Assembly: GCA_023430885.1 (NCBI GenBank)
Contig: JAEYYH010000015.1
Coordinates: 54,215-118,214 of the forward strand
DNA from: Bacillota bacterium
GTDB lineage: Bacteria; Bacillota_I; Bacilli_A; RF39; UBA660
DNA: 64,000 nucleotides
Direction of reading: 5' to 3'
In this document: in pieces, positions 9,093 to 18,131 of the stretch
Position numbering within the stretch: position 1 is the first letter of the stretch
How the letters are laid out: the number at the start of each line of letters is the position of its first letter
Program-made: the position numbers and the translations under genes
Notes under the pieces: generated by a model
What the model was told of the DNA's origin: nothing
Seen by the model: the letters and a program-made list of their open reading frames with translations, nothing else
The model's database searches: none

Positions 9093-9935
9093 ATGGCAAA
9101 GCAAATGGAAAATGAAGTAAAAGTACTTAATTTAGATGTAGACAAAGCTATAGCAGATATTGAAAAAAATAATGGTGTACTCCTAAAAGACTGTATTCAA
9201 AAGATATATACATATGATTTAGGAACAATTAGTGGAAGATTTGATGATCTTTTAAGACAATTTAAACCTAATAACTTTGAAGTTATGAAATCTAAATTTA
9301 AGTTATTATTTTTTGAAATAGATAATTTATTAACTGATGAAATGAAACAAAAACTAATGGATAATTATAATCACAATTATCTAAATTTAATCTTAGATAC
9401 TGCAAGTGATAATGTAGAATTAGAACAATTAGTTAATAATCAAACTATTTTAGATATAGCACATAGTTTTGGTATTAATCCTAATAAATGGATAAGACTT
9501 AGAGAAACTGATAATTTAACTACAGTAGCTACAAAAAATATTTTAGAAAAGAAAGTTGAAGAAGAAATGCAACCAGTTTTAGAAGCTGAAATAGATGTTG
9601 TTTCAATATTAGAAGCAAATGAATTTTTAGAGCAACTAGGTTTTGCATATCGTAATTATCAAGAAAAAAGAAGAATTACTTACTTTGTTAATAATATAAA
9701 AGTTGACATAGATTTTTGGCCATTAATTCCTCCATATATGGAAATTGAAAGTACTGATGAAAAAATTAAAGAAACAATAGATCTTTTAAACTTAGGAGAT
9801 TATGAGATAGTTTCATGTAATACTGAAGAAGTATATAAGAAATATGATATAAATATTTATGATTATAGAGAGTTGAGATTAGATGAAAAAAGTAAATGTA
9901 AACAAAGTATGTTGGAACATAACAGAAAAATGTAA
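9093..9935 (+). CDS. CYTH-like domain protein with helical N-terminal region
   Basis: The first ~175 residues look helical (with LDTASDNVELEQLVNNQTILDIAHSFGI) and are not recognised. The C-terminal ~100 residues resemble half of a CYTH/class IV cyclase barrel: FLEQLGFAYRNYQEKRRITYF, VDIDFWPLIPPYMEIES, and IKETIDLLNLGDYEIVSC. The CYTH fold binds triphosphates or polyphosphate. The 3' end overlaps the radical SAM gene by 53 bp, so the two are probably coupled. The precise reaction is not known. Confidence 0.6.
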   Translation: MAKQMENEVKVLNLDVDKAIADIEKNNGVLLKDCIQKIYTYDLGTISGRFDDLLRQFKPNNFEVMKSKFKLLFFEIDNLLTDEMKQKLMDNYNHNYLNLILDTASDNVELEQLVNNQTILDIAHSFGINPNKWIRLRETDNLTTVATKNILEKKVEEEMQPVLEAEIDVVSILEANEFLEQLGFAYRNYQEKRRITYFVNNIKVDIDFWPLIPPYMEIESTDEKIKETIDLLNLGDYEIVSCNTEEVYKKYDINIYDYRELRLDEKSKCKQSMLEHNRKM

Positions 9936-10656
9936 TCGTAATTGCAAACACTGTTTTAGATTTAGAAATAGTGAAGAGCTTTCATTTGAAGACAATATGA
10001 AAATATTAAATATTTTGAAAGCAAGTGGAACTAAATCAATTACTTGGACTGGTGGAGAAGCAACATTATACTCCAATATAGAAATGCTTATTGATAAATC
10101 TCATAAAATGGGAATTAACAATAACTTAATTACTAATGGTAGTACTTTAACCACAAGCATATTTAAAGAAAAATTTAGTAATTTAGATAGTATAACTTTT
10201 TCTTTGGATTTCTTGTCAGATGAAGATAATATTAAATTTGGCAGGGGCGATAATTATTATAGTCATTTAAAAGAAATGATTACTTATATAAATAAAGAAT
10301 TTCCTAATATAAAAATTAAAATAAATACAGTTATTTTAAGAGATAATAAAGGAATGCTAATCGATATTTATAATGAAATAAAAAATTTCAAATTATCTAA
10401 ATGGAAGTTAATTAAGTTTGTTAGTTTTAGAGGAACAGCTTATAAAAATAAAGATAGGTATGCAACAACAACTGATGAATTCAGAAGAAGAATTGATGAT
10501 GTAATAAAACTTCATGATGATAGTTTTGAAATTGAAGCAGTATCTACATTCAACTTAGAAGAAAATCACGTCATGATTAAACCAAATGGTGATTTAGTTA
10601 AGACAGTTCAAGGTATAGATAACCTATTATTTAATATACTAAAAGAAGGTGAATAA
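9883..10656 (+). CDS. Radical SAM protein
   Basis: The radical SAM iron-sulfur motif CxxxCxxC is present at Cys17, Cys21 and Cys24 (CNRNCKHC). A GGEATLY segment corresponds to the SAM-binding GGEP motif. The C-terminus is about 257 residues with no obvious SPASM Cys cluster. WNITEKCN is the normal N-terminal strand of the family, so the ATG at 9883 is needed even though it lies 53 bp inside the upstream CYTH-like gene. The substrate is unknown. The next gene is a LysR regulator that starts 1 bp after the stop. Confidence 0.85.
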   Translation: MKKVNVNKVCWNITEKCNRNCKHCFRFRNSEELSFEDNMKILNILKASGTKSITWTGGEATLYSNIEMLIDKSHKMGINNNLITNGSTLTTSIFKEKFSNLDSITFSLDFLSDEDNIKFGRGDNYYSHLKEMITYINKEFPNIKIKINTVILRDNKGMLIDIYNEIKNFKLSKWKLIKFVSFRGTAYKNKDRYATTTDEFRRRIDDVIKLHDDSFEIEAVSTFNLEENHVMIKPNGDLVKTVQGIDNLLFNILKEGE

Positions 10657-10657
10657 T

Positions 10658-11563
10658 ATGATAGAATACAAAGATGGCATTAATCTAAATTTATATCGTG
10701 TATTTTATTATGTAGCTAAAGAAGGTAGTATATCTGCAGCTGCTAAAAAAATATACGTATCACAACCTGCTATTTCTAAGTCTTTAAAGAAATTAGAGGA
10801 AATGCTTAATGTAGATTTATTTTATCGTACGCTTACAGGAGTTCAGTTAACAGAATTTGGTGAGACATTACTTTTCTATGTAGAAAATGCATACAATAGT
10901 GTTTTAACTGCAGAAAGAACTCTAGTTGAAAGTAAAGCATTAGAAAGAGGTAAGATTTCTATTGGTGTGCCTTCACATATTGGATCATTTTTCTTATTTG
11001 AATATATAGAACAATTTAAAAAAGATTACCCAAATATTCAAATAAAAATAGTGAGTAGATCTACTAATGAAATGTTAGAACAACTTGAATCTCATGAAAT
11101 AGATTTCATGATAGATTCTTCACCAATAAGTACAAAATATAATAATATTATTATTCAGAAACTAGTTTCATTTCCAACTTCATTTATAACTAAAAAAGAA
11201 TATGGTAGTGAGACAAAATCTTTAAAAGAATTTGAAAAAGAACCATTTATATTACCCGTTAATCGTAGTAGCAGAAGAAGAGAACTGGAAGCGCTTCTTT
11301 CAGCTAACAATATTGAGTTGAAAAACGTTATTGAGATAGAAACTACTGAAATGGCTATTTCAGCTGCTAAAAAAGGTTTTGGTATATGTGTTGTAGCAGA
11401 AGAATCTGTAAAAACAGAGCTTGAATTAAAACAATTATATAAAATAAAAACAAAGGAAAAATTACCTGATTTAGAGATAAACTTAGTTTATATTGAAAAC
11501 TTTTTACCTCCGGCTCCACGTAAATTTATTGAAATGTTTTTAGGACAAAAAGACTTAAAATAA
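10658..11563 (+). CDS. LysR family transcriptional regulator
   Basis: It has a canonical LysR N-terminus: FYYVAKEGSISAAAKKIYVS, QPAISKSLKKLEEMLNVDLF and the winged helix, then a periplasmic-binding-protein-like effector domain, 301 residues in all. An in-frame GTG at 10649 overlaps the ribosome site, so the ATG at 10658 is used. It is the last gene of the CYTH/radical SAM cassette and is followed by a terminator. It is probably the cassette's own regulator, though LysR genes are usually divergent from their targets, which is not the case here. Confidence 0.93.
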   Translation: MIEYKDGINLNLYRVFYYVAKEGSISAAAKKIYVSQPAISKSLKKLEEMLNVDLFYRTLTGVQLTEFGETLLFYVENAYNSVLTAERTLVESKALERGKISIGVPSHIGSFFLFEYIEQFKKDYPNIQIKIVSRSTNEMLEQLESHEIDFMIDSSPISTKYNNIIIQKLVSFPTSFITKKEYGSETKSLKEFEKEPFILPVNRSSRRRELEALLSANNIELKNVIEIETTEMAISAAKKGFGICVVAEESVKTELELKQLYKIKTKEKLPDLEINLVYIENFLPPAPRKFIEMFLGQKDLK

Positions 11564-11573
11564 GTCTTTTTTT
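11548..11573 (+). terminator. Rho-independent terminator after lysR
   Basis: The stem AAAGACTTA/TAAGTCTTT flanks the stop codon and is followed by T residues. Confidence 0.85.
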
Positions 11574-11732
11574 ATAACTTGTAGTTATAGCACGGATAAT
11601 TAATTATTCATCTTTTTTATTTTAGTTATAGCCCATATATATAATTAGTATTAGTCATATTAATATATACCTGTTACAATATTTATTACATTTACTAGTG
11701 TTATTCTAGTAGAAATAGAGGTATACAAGAAT

Positions 11733-11990
11733 ATGAAAGAACTAAACAGGATGCGTAATATAGCTAAAATAGTGTTTAATGATAACTTAATAACTTTTGC
11801 ATTAGAAAACGAGCTAGATAGTAAATATTATAGAACTAGTATAGTCGTAAAAGAAAATAATTTGGAACAATTAAAAAGATTTATTGCAGATTGCGATGTA
11901 CTTATTTCAAAACCTGTAACATTTAAAATATATACAAAAAGTAATCTCACTGAACTAAGCTTTAATAAAGTACTAATTGATAATAATTAG
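11733..11990 (+). CDS. Small hypothetical protein (85 aa)
   Basis: This is a soluble 85-residue protein of mixed alpha/beta character with no recognised domain. A GAGG site lies upstream with a rather long spacing. It stands alone between two terminators. The protein-like composition and its own terminator argue that it is real. Confidence 0.5.
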   Translation: MKELNRMRNIAKIVFNDNLITFALENELDSKYYRTSIVVKENNLEQLKRFIADCDVLISKPVTFKIYTKSNLTELSFNKVLIDNN

Positions 11991-11999
11991 TCTTTTTTT
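11972..11999 (+). terminator. Rho-independent terminator
   Basis: An ACTAATT/AATTAGT stem overlaps the stop codon of the small ORF and is followed by CTTTTTTT. Confidence 0.75.
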
Positions 12000-12034
12000 A
12001 TGATATAATATAATAAAAGTAAGCGAGGTGGATT

Positions 12035-13570
12035 ATGAAAATAGTAAGGGGTTTGCTAAAGATAGTTTTTAGCCGTGCAGTAATATTTACTGTATCTATA
12101 TTACTCCAAATTTTTATCATTTTTGGGATTTTTTATTTCTTTAATGAATATATTACATATTTCTATTTACTTTTTGTTGTATTAGGTTTTTCAATTATTG
12201 TTGACATTCTTAATAACGAATCTAATCCAATGTTTAAACTTGCTTGGGTTATACCAATATTACTTATTCCAGTCTTTGGGATTCTTATATATATAATTTT
12301 TAATAATCAAGTCATTCCTAAGAGAGTTGGTAAAATTCTTGAAAATAGTAAGAAGAAAACTAAGAGTTATTTAGAACAAGATCATAAAGTCTATGAAGAA
12401 ATATATAATGACGATAGACATGTGGCTAACTTAGTAAGATATATGAATAATTATGGTTATTACCCCATATACAAAAACACTGATGTTAAATATTTTAGTT
12501 CAGGCGAAGAAATGTATCCGAATTTGATAAAAGAGCTTAAGAAAGCTAAAGAATTTATTTTTATGGAATATTTTATTGTTGCTCATGGTAGATTTTGGTA
12601 CACTGTTCTTGAAATATTAAAGGAAAAAGTAAAAGAAGGCGTCGAAGTATATTTTATGTATGATGGCATGTGTTCTATGAGTTTACTTGCCCATAATTAT
12701 CCTGAAACACTAGCTTCATATGGTATCAAATGTAAAATGTTTAATAAAGTAGTCCCAGTTCTATCAACTCATCAAAACAATAGAGATCATCGTAAAATAA
12801 CAGTTATTGATGGTAAAGTTGCTTTCACCGGTGGCATTAATATTGCAGATGAGTATATCAATGAGATAGATAGATTTGGTTATTGGAAAGATAGTGCTAT
12901 AATGCTTAAAGGGGCAGCCACTAATAGCTTTACAATTATGTTTTTGTCTATGTGGAATGTTACAGAAAAGCGTAGTGTAAATTATGAAAAATATATAAGA
13001 AATTATAAAATAGATGGTGCTACTGGTTATGTAATGCCATATGGTGATAGTCCACTTGATAGGTATGAAATAGGTAAAGATATTTATTTGGATTTAATTA
13101 ATACTTCTACAAAATATTTGCATATTAAGACGCCTTATTTAATACTTGATTATGAAGTTTTATCAGCCCTTAAATATGCTTCAAAAAGGGGAGTAGAGAC
13201 AATCATAATTATGCCTTCTATCCCAGATAAATGGTATACTTATATATTAGCTAGAAGCTTTTATGGGGAACTACTAGAAGCCGGAGTTAAAATATATGAG
13301 TACTCTAATGGCTTTGTTCATGCTAAAGAATTTATTAGTGATGGTTTAGAAGCAGTGGTAGGTTCCATTAATCTAGATTATAGGAGTTTATATTTGCATT
13401 TTGAGTGTGCTGCCTATATGTATAAATGTAAAGAAATTAAAAATATTGAAAAAGATTTTGAAGAGACTTTAACTAAATGTAATGAAGTTACTAAAGAAGC
13501 AAATAAAAAATATAACATATTTAAAAAAGTTTTAGGGCGTATATTTAGATTATTTGCCCCACTTATGTAA
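12035..13570 (+). CDS. cls: Cardiolipin synthase (phospholipase D family)
   Basis: This membrane enzyme condenses two phosphatidylglycerol molecules into cardiolipin. Two N-terminal hydrophobic segments are followed by two PLD domains with HxKxxxxD motifs: HRKITVID near residue 252 and HAKEFISD near residue 431, each with the usual GGIN or GSIN partner segment. The 511-residue length matches bacterial Cls. The ribosome site is GAGGTGG. The DUF308 membrane protein follows 12 bp later. Confidence 0.94.
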   Translation: MKIVRGLLKIVFSRAVIFTVSILLQIFIIFGIFYFFNEYITYFYLLFVVLGFSIIVDILNNESNPMFKLAWVIPILLIPVFGILIYIIFNNQVIPKRVGKILENSKKKTKSYLEQDHKVYEEIYNDDRHVANLVRYMNNYGYYPIYKNTDVKYFSSGEEMYPNLIKELKKAKEFIFMEYFIVAHGRFWYTVLEILKEKVKEGVEVYFMYDGMCSMSLLAHNYPETLASYGIKCKMFNKVVPVLSTHQNNRDHRKITVIDGKVAFTGGINIADEYINEIDRFGYWKDSAIMLKGAATNSFTIMFLSMWNVTEKRSVNYEKYIRNYKIDGATGYVMPYGDSPLDRYEIGKDIYLDLINTSTKYLHIKTPYLILDYEVLSALKYASKRGVETIIIMPSIPDKWYTYILARSFYGELLEAGVKIYEYSNGFVHAKEFISDGLEAVVGSINLDYRSLYLHFECAAYMYKCKEIKNIEKDFEETLTKCNEVTKEANKKYNIFKKVLGRIFRLFAPLM

Positions 13571-13582
13571 AGGAGAGATAAA

Positions 13583-14143
13583 ATGAATATATTAAAGAAT
13601 ATGCGAAAAACATTAATTACATCATCCATAGTTTATATAATTTTAGGAATAATAATGATTATTTTTCCGGACTTTATAAACGATTTTTTCAGTACAATTG
13701 TAGGAGTATTAATTCTATTATTTGGTGTATCACAGCTTGCAATATACGCATCTAAAAGTAGTTATGGTGGTATGGTAAAAATAACTTTAGGTATAGGAGT
13801 AATAGCAACGTTAGCAGGAATTTATATTCTTCTAAATCCTAAATTTATTACCTCAATAATTCCTCTTATTTCTGGTCTAATAATAATAGTTAATGCTTTA
13901 AATAAAGTTAAACAATCTGCTGAATTAAAAGCAGCAAATTATGATAAATGGTGGTACACATTAATATCTGCATTAGTTTTACTTACATTAGGCTTTCTTC
14001 TTATTGCTAATCCATTTGCGGCTGTAGAAGTTATTATAAGAACACTAGGAATTATTTTAATAGTAGAGGGTATATACGATATAGTAACAGTAGTGTCTTA
14101 TTCTAGTGAAGTTAATAGGGTAGTTAAAACTATAAAAAAATAA
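13583..14143 (+). CDS. DUF308/HdeD-like membrane protein
   Basis: This is a 186-residue protein of about six short membrane segments in three repeated pairs, as in HdeD/DUF308 proteins (repeats near SSIVYIILGIIMIIFP, KITLGIGVIATLAGIYILL and TLGIILIVEGIYDIV). The family is linked to acid or envelope stress, but its mechanism is unknown. The ribosome site is AAGGAGAG. It lies 12 bp after cls and is probably cotranscribed. Confidence 0.85.
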   Translation: MNILKNMRKTLITSSIVYIILGIIMIIFPDFINDFFSTIVGVLILLFGVSQLAIYASKSSYGGMVKITLGIGVIATLAGIYILLNPKFITSIIPLISGLIIIVNALNKVKQSAELKAANYDKWWYTLISALVLLTLGFLLIANPFAAVEVIIRTLGIILIVEGIYDIVTVVSYSSEVNRVVKTIKK

Positions 14144-14145
14144 TT

Positions 14146-14646
14146 ATGAGTAAAACAGAAAAGCTTATTAAGCTAATTAAAAAATATAGCATGAATAAGA
14201 ATGGACTAATTCTAAATTTAGGTGATGTAAGAGAACTAAATAAACTATTAGATAAGCGCTATAAGTTAAGTATAGTAACTGATAATATAAATAAACATCA
14301 GGAATATAAATATATGGATATTATAAGTAACTCCGTATTTAATATAAGAGTACCTAAAGATAGTTTTGATCTAGTATGCTTTAATGAATTACTTGAATAC
14401 TATAACGACAAGGATATAGCTAAAATACTTAAATCATCTATCAGTGCTGGCGAGGCAGTTATTTTTGATGTACCAGTATCAAAGTTATTATGTGGTAATT
14501 ATCATAATAATACTAGATATTTAAATAAAAACTACTGGCTTAAATTATTTGATAAATTAGATTGTGTTATTGTTGAAGAATTAACTTATAGAGTGAAAGT
14601 ATTTGAGAAACACATAATATATGTAATAAGAAAAAATTTAATATAA
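14146..14646 (+). CDS. Methyltransferase-fold protein, degenerate
   Basis: The order of elements recalls a class I SAM methyltransferase: GLILNLGDVRELNKLL (degenerate motif I), then FDLVCFNELLEYYND (motif IV region) and AKILKSSISAGEAVIFDV (motif V). The glycine-rich loop is poor, so catalytic activity is doubtful. At 166 residues it is short. The start codon lies 2 bp after the DUF308 stop with no clear ribosome site, which suggests coupled translation. A terminator follows. Confidence 0.55.
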   Translation: MSKTEKLIKLIKKYSMNKNGLILNLGDVRELNKLLDKRYKLSIVTDNINKHQEYKYMDIISNSVFNIRVPKDSFDLVCFNELLEYYNDKDIAKILKSSISAGEAVIFDVPVSKLLCGNYHNNTRYLNKNYWLKLFDKLDCVIVEELTYRVKVFEKHIIYVIRKNLI

Positions 14647-14650
14647 AATT

Positions 14651-14675
14651 AAAAAGAGAAGTTGTTTCTCTTTTT
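14651..14675 (+). terminator. Rho-independent terminator
   Basis: The perfect stem AAAAAGAGAA/TTCTCTTTTT with loop GTTGT ends the cls operon. Confidence 0.85.
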
Positions 14676-14702
14676 GTGTTATAATAAAAACGTGGTGATT
14701 AA

Positions 14703-15152
14703 ATGAATATAATAGTTGATGCTGATGCATGTCCAGGAGTTAAATTAATAACAGATATAGCTATCAAATATAATATTAAACTAACTCTTTATAATGATAA
14801 TACACATAATATTGAAAGTGATTATGCTGATGTAATAACTTTATCAAAGGGATTCCAAAGTGTTGACATGGTTATTGCTAATGACATAAAAAAAGGTGAT
14901 ATTTTAGTAACCCAAGATTTTGGCCTTGCAACTATTGCTTTATCAAAAAAAGCATATGTTCTTCATCCGAAAGGAATGATATACACCAATGATAATATTG
15001 ATAATTTATTATACGAGAGGCATCTAAACTCAAAACTTCGTAAAAGCGGTAAACATACTAAAGGACCGAAAAAAAGAACTAAAGAAGATGATCAAAATTT
15101 AATCAAAGCTTTGGAATTAATAATCAATAGTGGAGGTTTAGATGGAGTATAG
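14703..15152 (+). CDS. YaiI/YqxD family protein (DUF188, PIN-like)
   Basis: The N-terminus MNIIVDADACPGVK and the later ALSKKAYVLHPKG...RHLNSKLRKSGKHTKGPKK define the UPF0178 family, a PIN-nuclease-like fold of unproven activity. The length of 149 residues is normal. It overlaps the following Nudix gene by 11 bp. Confidence 0.9.
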   Translation: MNIIVDADACPGVKLITDIAIKYNIKLTLYNDNTHNIESDYADVITLSKGFQSVDMVIANDIKKGDILVTQDFGLATIALSKKAYVLHPKGMIYTNDNIDNLLYERHLNSKLRKSGKHTKGPKKRTKEDDQNLIKALELIINSGGLDGV

Positions 15153-15651
15153 AGATTTATATGATAATGAAAAAAATTTAACTGGTAAGACAATTAGAAA
15201 AGGTGATCCTTCACCAACTGATGCCAATATTTTAGTAGTAATTTCATTTATGGAAAATAGTAAGGGTGAATTTTTAATACAACATGCTTCACCGGAAAAA
15301 AACAGTTTATTTACTTCAACTGGGGGGCATCCTAAGGCAGGTGAAACAAGTTTAGAAGGTATAATTACTGAAATTAAAGAAGAACTAGGTATATCAATAC
15401 CAAAAGAAGAACTAAGGTTGTTTTACTCAGAATTAGTAGGTACTAGATTCCTAGATATTTATTATTTATATAAAGATATTGATATAAATAATTTAGTTCT
15501 TCAAAAAGAAGAAGTTGATTATGTTAAATGGATGACTATAGATGAAATAAAAGAATTGATTAATAATGGTTTATTTTTAAAAACCCATGCTACGATGTTT
15601 TTAAATTTGGTTGAAAATTATAATCATATTAGAGGTGAATATCGCAAATAA
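15142..15651 (+). CDS. Nudix hydrolase
   Basis: The Nudix box GGHPKAGETSLEGIITEIKE continues into ELGI (residues ~57-79), with the expected E residues (GX5EX7REUXEEXGU with small deviations). The overall form resembles the YfcD/isopentenyl-diphosphate-isomerase-like branch (MEYRDLYD...TGKTIRKGD). The substrate is not predictable. The start lies inside the YaiI gene after a GGAGG-like site. Confidence 0.9.
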   Translation: MEYRDLYDNEKNLTGKTIRKGDPSPTDANILVVISFMENSKGEFLIQHASPEKNSLFTSTGGHPKAGETSLEGIITEIKEELGISIPKEELRLFYSELVGTRFLDIYYLYKDIDINNLVLQKEEVDYVKWMTIDEIKELINNGLFLKTHATMFLNLVENYNHIRGEYRK

Positions 15652-15822
15652 AGAAGAACAATTAATTTAGCAAATAGTTTATGGTTACCAAAAGATATAT
15701 ATGTAATAATTAACGCCGGTTCATTAGTATTATGTGGTTTAAAAGAAAAAGTAGGGGATTTGGAAAAGAAATTCATTAAGATAATATTATATTATCTTTT
15801 TTATTATTTTATAATTGTATAA
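15652..15822 (+). pseudogene. Open, start-less fragment in frame with the Nudix gene (possible gene remnant)
   Basis: Directly after the Nudix stop codon the same frame stays open for 56 codons and reads like protein (INLANSLWLPKDIYVII, then AGSLVLCGLKEKVGDLEKK). There is no ATG or GTG in frame and no ribosome site. It may be the tail of a decayed gene or a former extension of the Nudix protein beyond a nonsense mutation. I do not recognise the family. The last part overlaps a terminator. Confidence 0.3.
15778..15802 (+). terminator. Rho-independent terminator
   Basis: The stem AAGATAATA/TATTATCTT with loop TTA is followed by T residues. Confidence 0.75.
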
Positions 15823-15897
15823 TGTATATTTTATTACTTTTTGGTCATAAAACAATATTAGCATTAGTGATATAATGAAATGGTTGTGAGGTGTAAT

Positions 15898-16899
15898 ATG
15901 AAAAATATAAAAAGTAAAAGTTTAATAGTTTTATTAATTACAATAGGAATGCTATTTCTTATATTAAAAGATGATTTTACTAATATAATTGACATACTAA
16001 AATCTGTTAATCTTTCTTGGATTATAATAGCCATAATTGTTTCTTTTATTGGAACTCTCATTCAATCAATTTCTTTTAAATTAATTATAAATCAGCAGAA
16101 AAAGGATTTTTCCTTACTTAAAACTTTTAGATTAAATATAATAACTAACTTTTTCAATGGAATTACACCACTTGCTAGTGGCGGGCACCCATTTCAAATA
16201 TATGAACTTCATAAAGAAAGAATAAAAGTAGCTGATAGTACTAGTGTTGTTATAGAAAATTTCTTAGTTTATCAGATCTCTTTAATGTTTTTATCTATAG
16301 TTTGCTTAGTAGCAAATTATATATTTGGTTTTGTGAATTTTAATACTACTTTATCAGTATTGTTTTATTTAGGATTTCTTCTTAATTTATTAATTCTTAT
16401 TCTTTTATATATACTAGGCTCAAGTAAGAACATTGGTAAAATAATTGCTATTTTTTTAGCTAAAATACTAGCTAAATTTAAGATTATCAAAAATAAGGAA
16501 AGAGTTATAAATAAGCTTGAAACTGTATCAGAAGAATTTTACAATGGTTTTAAAGAAATGAAAAGAAATAGGAAAATAATTCTTGCGGGTATTCTTATTC
16601 AAATAGTTGGTATATCTATTTATTTTGCCTCAACTATTTTTGTTTTCAAAGCCCTTAATTTAAATATTAATATGACTATAGTAGAATGTGCGGTTGCATC
16701 GTTATTTGCTTTTATAGCAGGTTCTATCGTGCCAATTCCGGGTGGTACAGGTGGTATGGAATATAGTTTTTTTGGATTCTTTACTACTTTTACATCAGGA
16801 GCACCTCTAAAATCAGCCTTATTATTATGGAGATTTATAACATTTATATTTCCAGTTGTTTTTGGAGGAATGTTGTTTAATATACGAAAAGATAATTAA
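15898..16899 (+). CDS. Lysylphosphatidylglycerol-synthase-TM/UPF0104 family membrane protein, copy 1
   Basis: This polytopic membrane protein (333 residues, ~8 segments) has the motifs FFNGITPLASGGHPFQIY and VPIPGGTGGMEY that define the flippase part of MprF/AglD-type proteins. No catalytic lysyl-transferase domain is present. Family members move lipids or lipid-linked glycans across the membrane. The ATG at 15898 follows GTGAGGTG; the longer ORF start has no site. A same-length paralogue follows at 17079. Confidence 0.88.
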   Translation: MKNIKSKSLIVLLITIGMLFLILKDDFTNIIDILKSVNLSWIIIAIIVSFIGTLIQSISFKLIINQQKKDFSLLKTFRLNIITNFFNGITPLASGGHPFQIYELHKERIKVADSTSVVIENFLVYQISLMFLSIVCLVANYIFGFVNFNTTLSVLFYLGFLLNLLILILLYILGSSKNIGKIIAIFLAKILAKFKIIKNKERVINKLETVSEEFYNGFKEMKRNRKIILAGILIQIVGISIYFASTIFVFKALNLNINMTIVECAVASLFAFIAGSIVPIPGGTGGMEYSFFGFFTTFTSGAPLKSALLLWRFITFIFPVVFGGMLFNIRKDN

Positions 16900-16920
16900 C
16901 ATCTAGGGTAGATGTTTTTT
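16898..16920 (+). terminator. Rho-independent terminator
   Basis: A perfect 8-bp stem AACATCTA/TAGATGTT with loop GGG and T6 overlaps the stop codon. A second stem (AAAGATAATA/TATTATCTTT) lies at about 16988-17015. Confidence 0.85.
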
Positions 16921-17078
16921 ATTTTGTAATATAATACCTCAGAAGATGATTAAAACTTAGTTAATTCTTTAGAAACATTAATTAGTAAAGAAAGATAATA
17001 CAAATATTATCTTTTTCTTTTTAGATTATTAGCCATAATAAATAGTAGTGCTATACTTAGCTAGTTTTGAGGCGATAT

Positions 17079-18080
17079 ATGAAAAATCTAAAAAGTAAAA
17101 GTTTACTTGTTTTATTGTTAACTATATTTATGCTTTGTTATATACTACGAAATGATTTTTTTGATGTATTAAGCATAATAAAAACTGCTAATCTATTATG
17201 GATTATAATAGCGATAGTTATCTATTACTTTGGAATATTTATTGAAACAATATCTTTAAAATTAATTATTAATGAATATAACAATAATTATTCACTATTA
17301 GATGCATTTAAGTTAAATATTATTACTAAATTTTTTAATGGTATTACTCCTCTTGCAAGTGGTGGGCAACCATTTCAAATATATAAACTTCATACAGATG
17401 AAATTAAAATAGCAGATGCTACAAGCATAGTTATAGGTAACTATTTGTTATATCAAATATCTTTAATATTATTATCAATAACATGTTATATTATTAATTT
17501 AGTGTTCAAAATAGTAAGTTTTTCTCCTGTTATAATATTTTTGTTTTGGGTTGGCTTTGCTTTTAATTTAGTTATATTTCTTTTTACATATATTATAGGT
17601 TCAAGCAAGATTATTAGTAAAAGAACATCTTCGATTATTGCAAGTATACTTGGAAAATTAAAAATTGTTAGAAATATTCAAAAAGTAACAACCAATTTAG
17701 AAAATACTTGGTATGAGCTTTATAATAGTTTTAAATTTCTTAAAAATAATAAAAGAATATTAATTAAAGGTTTTATATTACATTTTATTGGAATATGTAT
17801 TACTTTTACAACAGTATTATTTGTATTTAATGCCCTTAATTTAGGCGATAATATAAATTTAACTGAATGTATAGTAACTTCTTCTTTTGTCTTTATATCA
17901 GGCTCATTTATACCAATTCCAGGTGGAACAGGCGGAGTAGAATATGTCTTCTTTGAGCTTTTTGGATATTTTATAGTAGGAGCATCTTTAAAATCTATAT
18001 TGTTAATATGGAGGTTTGTAACTTTCATAGTTCCTGTTTTATTTGGAGGAATATTATTTAATTTGCAGAAAAATACTTAA
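17079..18080 (+). CDS. Lysylphosphatidylglycerol-synthase-TM/UPF0104 family membrane protein, copy 2
   Basis: It is exactly as long as copy 1 (333 residues) and starts with the same MKNxKSKSLxVLL pattern. It keeps the motifs FFNGITPLASGGQPFQIY and FIPIPGGTGGVEY. The start ATG at 17079 follows GAGGCGAT. The two genes are separated by two terminators, so they are likely independently transcribed duplicates that have diverged. Confidence 0.88.
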   Translation: MKNLKSKSLLVLLLTIFMLCYILRNDFFDVLSIIKTANLLWIIIAIVIYYFGIFIETISLKLIINEYNNNYSLLDAFKLNIITKFFNGITPLASGGQPFQIYKLHTDEIKIADATSIVIGNYLLYQISLILLSITCYIINLVFKIVSFSPVIIFLFWVGFAFNLVIFLFTYIIGSSKIISKRTSSIIASILGKLKIVRNIQKVTTNLENTWYELYNSFKFLKNNKRILIKGFILHFIGICITFTTVLFVFNALNLGDNINLTECIVTSSFVFISGSFIPIPGGTGGVEYVFFELFGYFIVGASLKSILLIWRFVTFIVPVLFGGILFNLQKNT

Positions 18081-18131
18081 CATCTAAGGCATAAAAAATA
18101 TTTTGTGATATAATACTTTTTAGGTGGTAGT

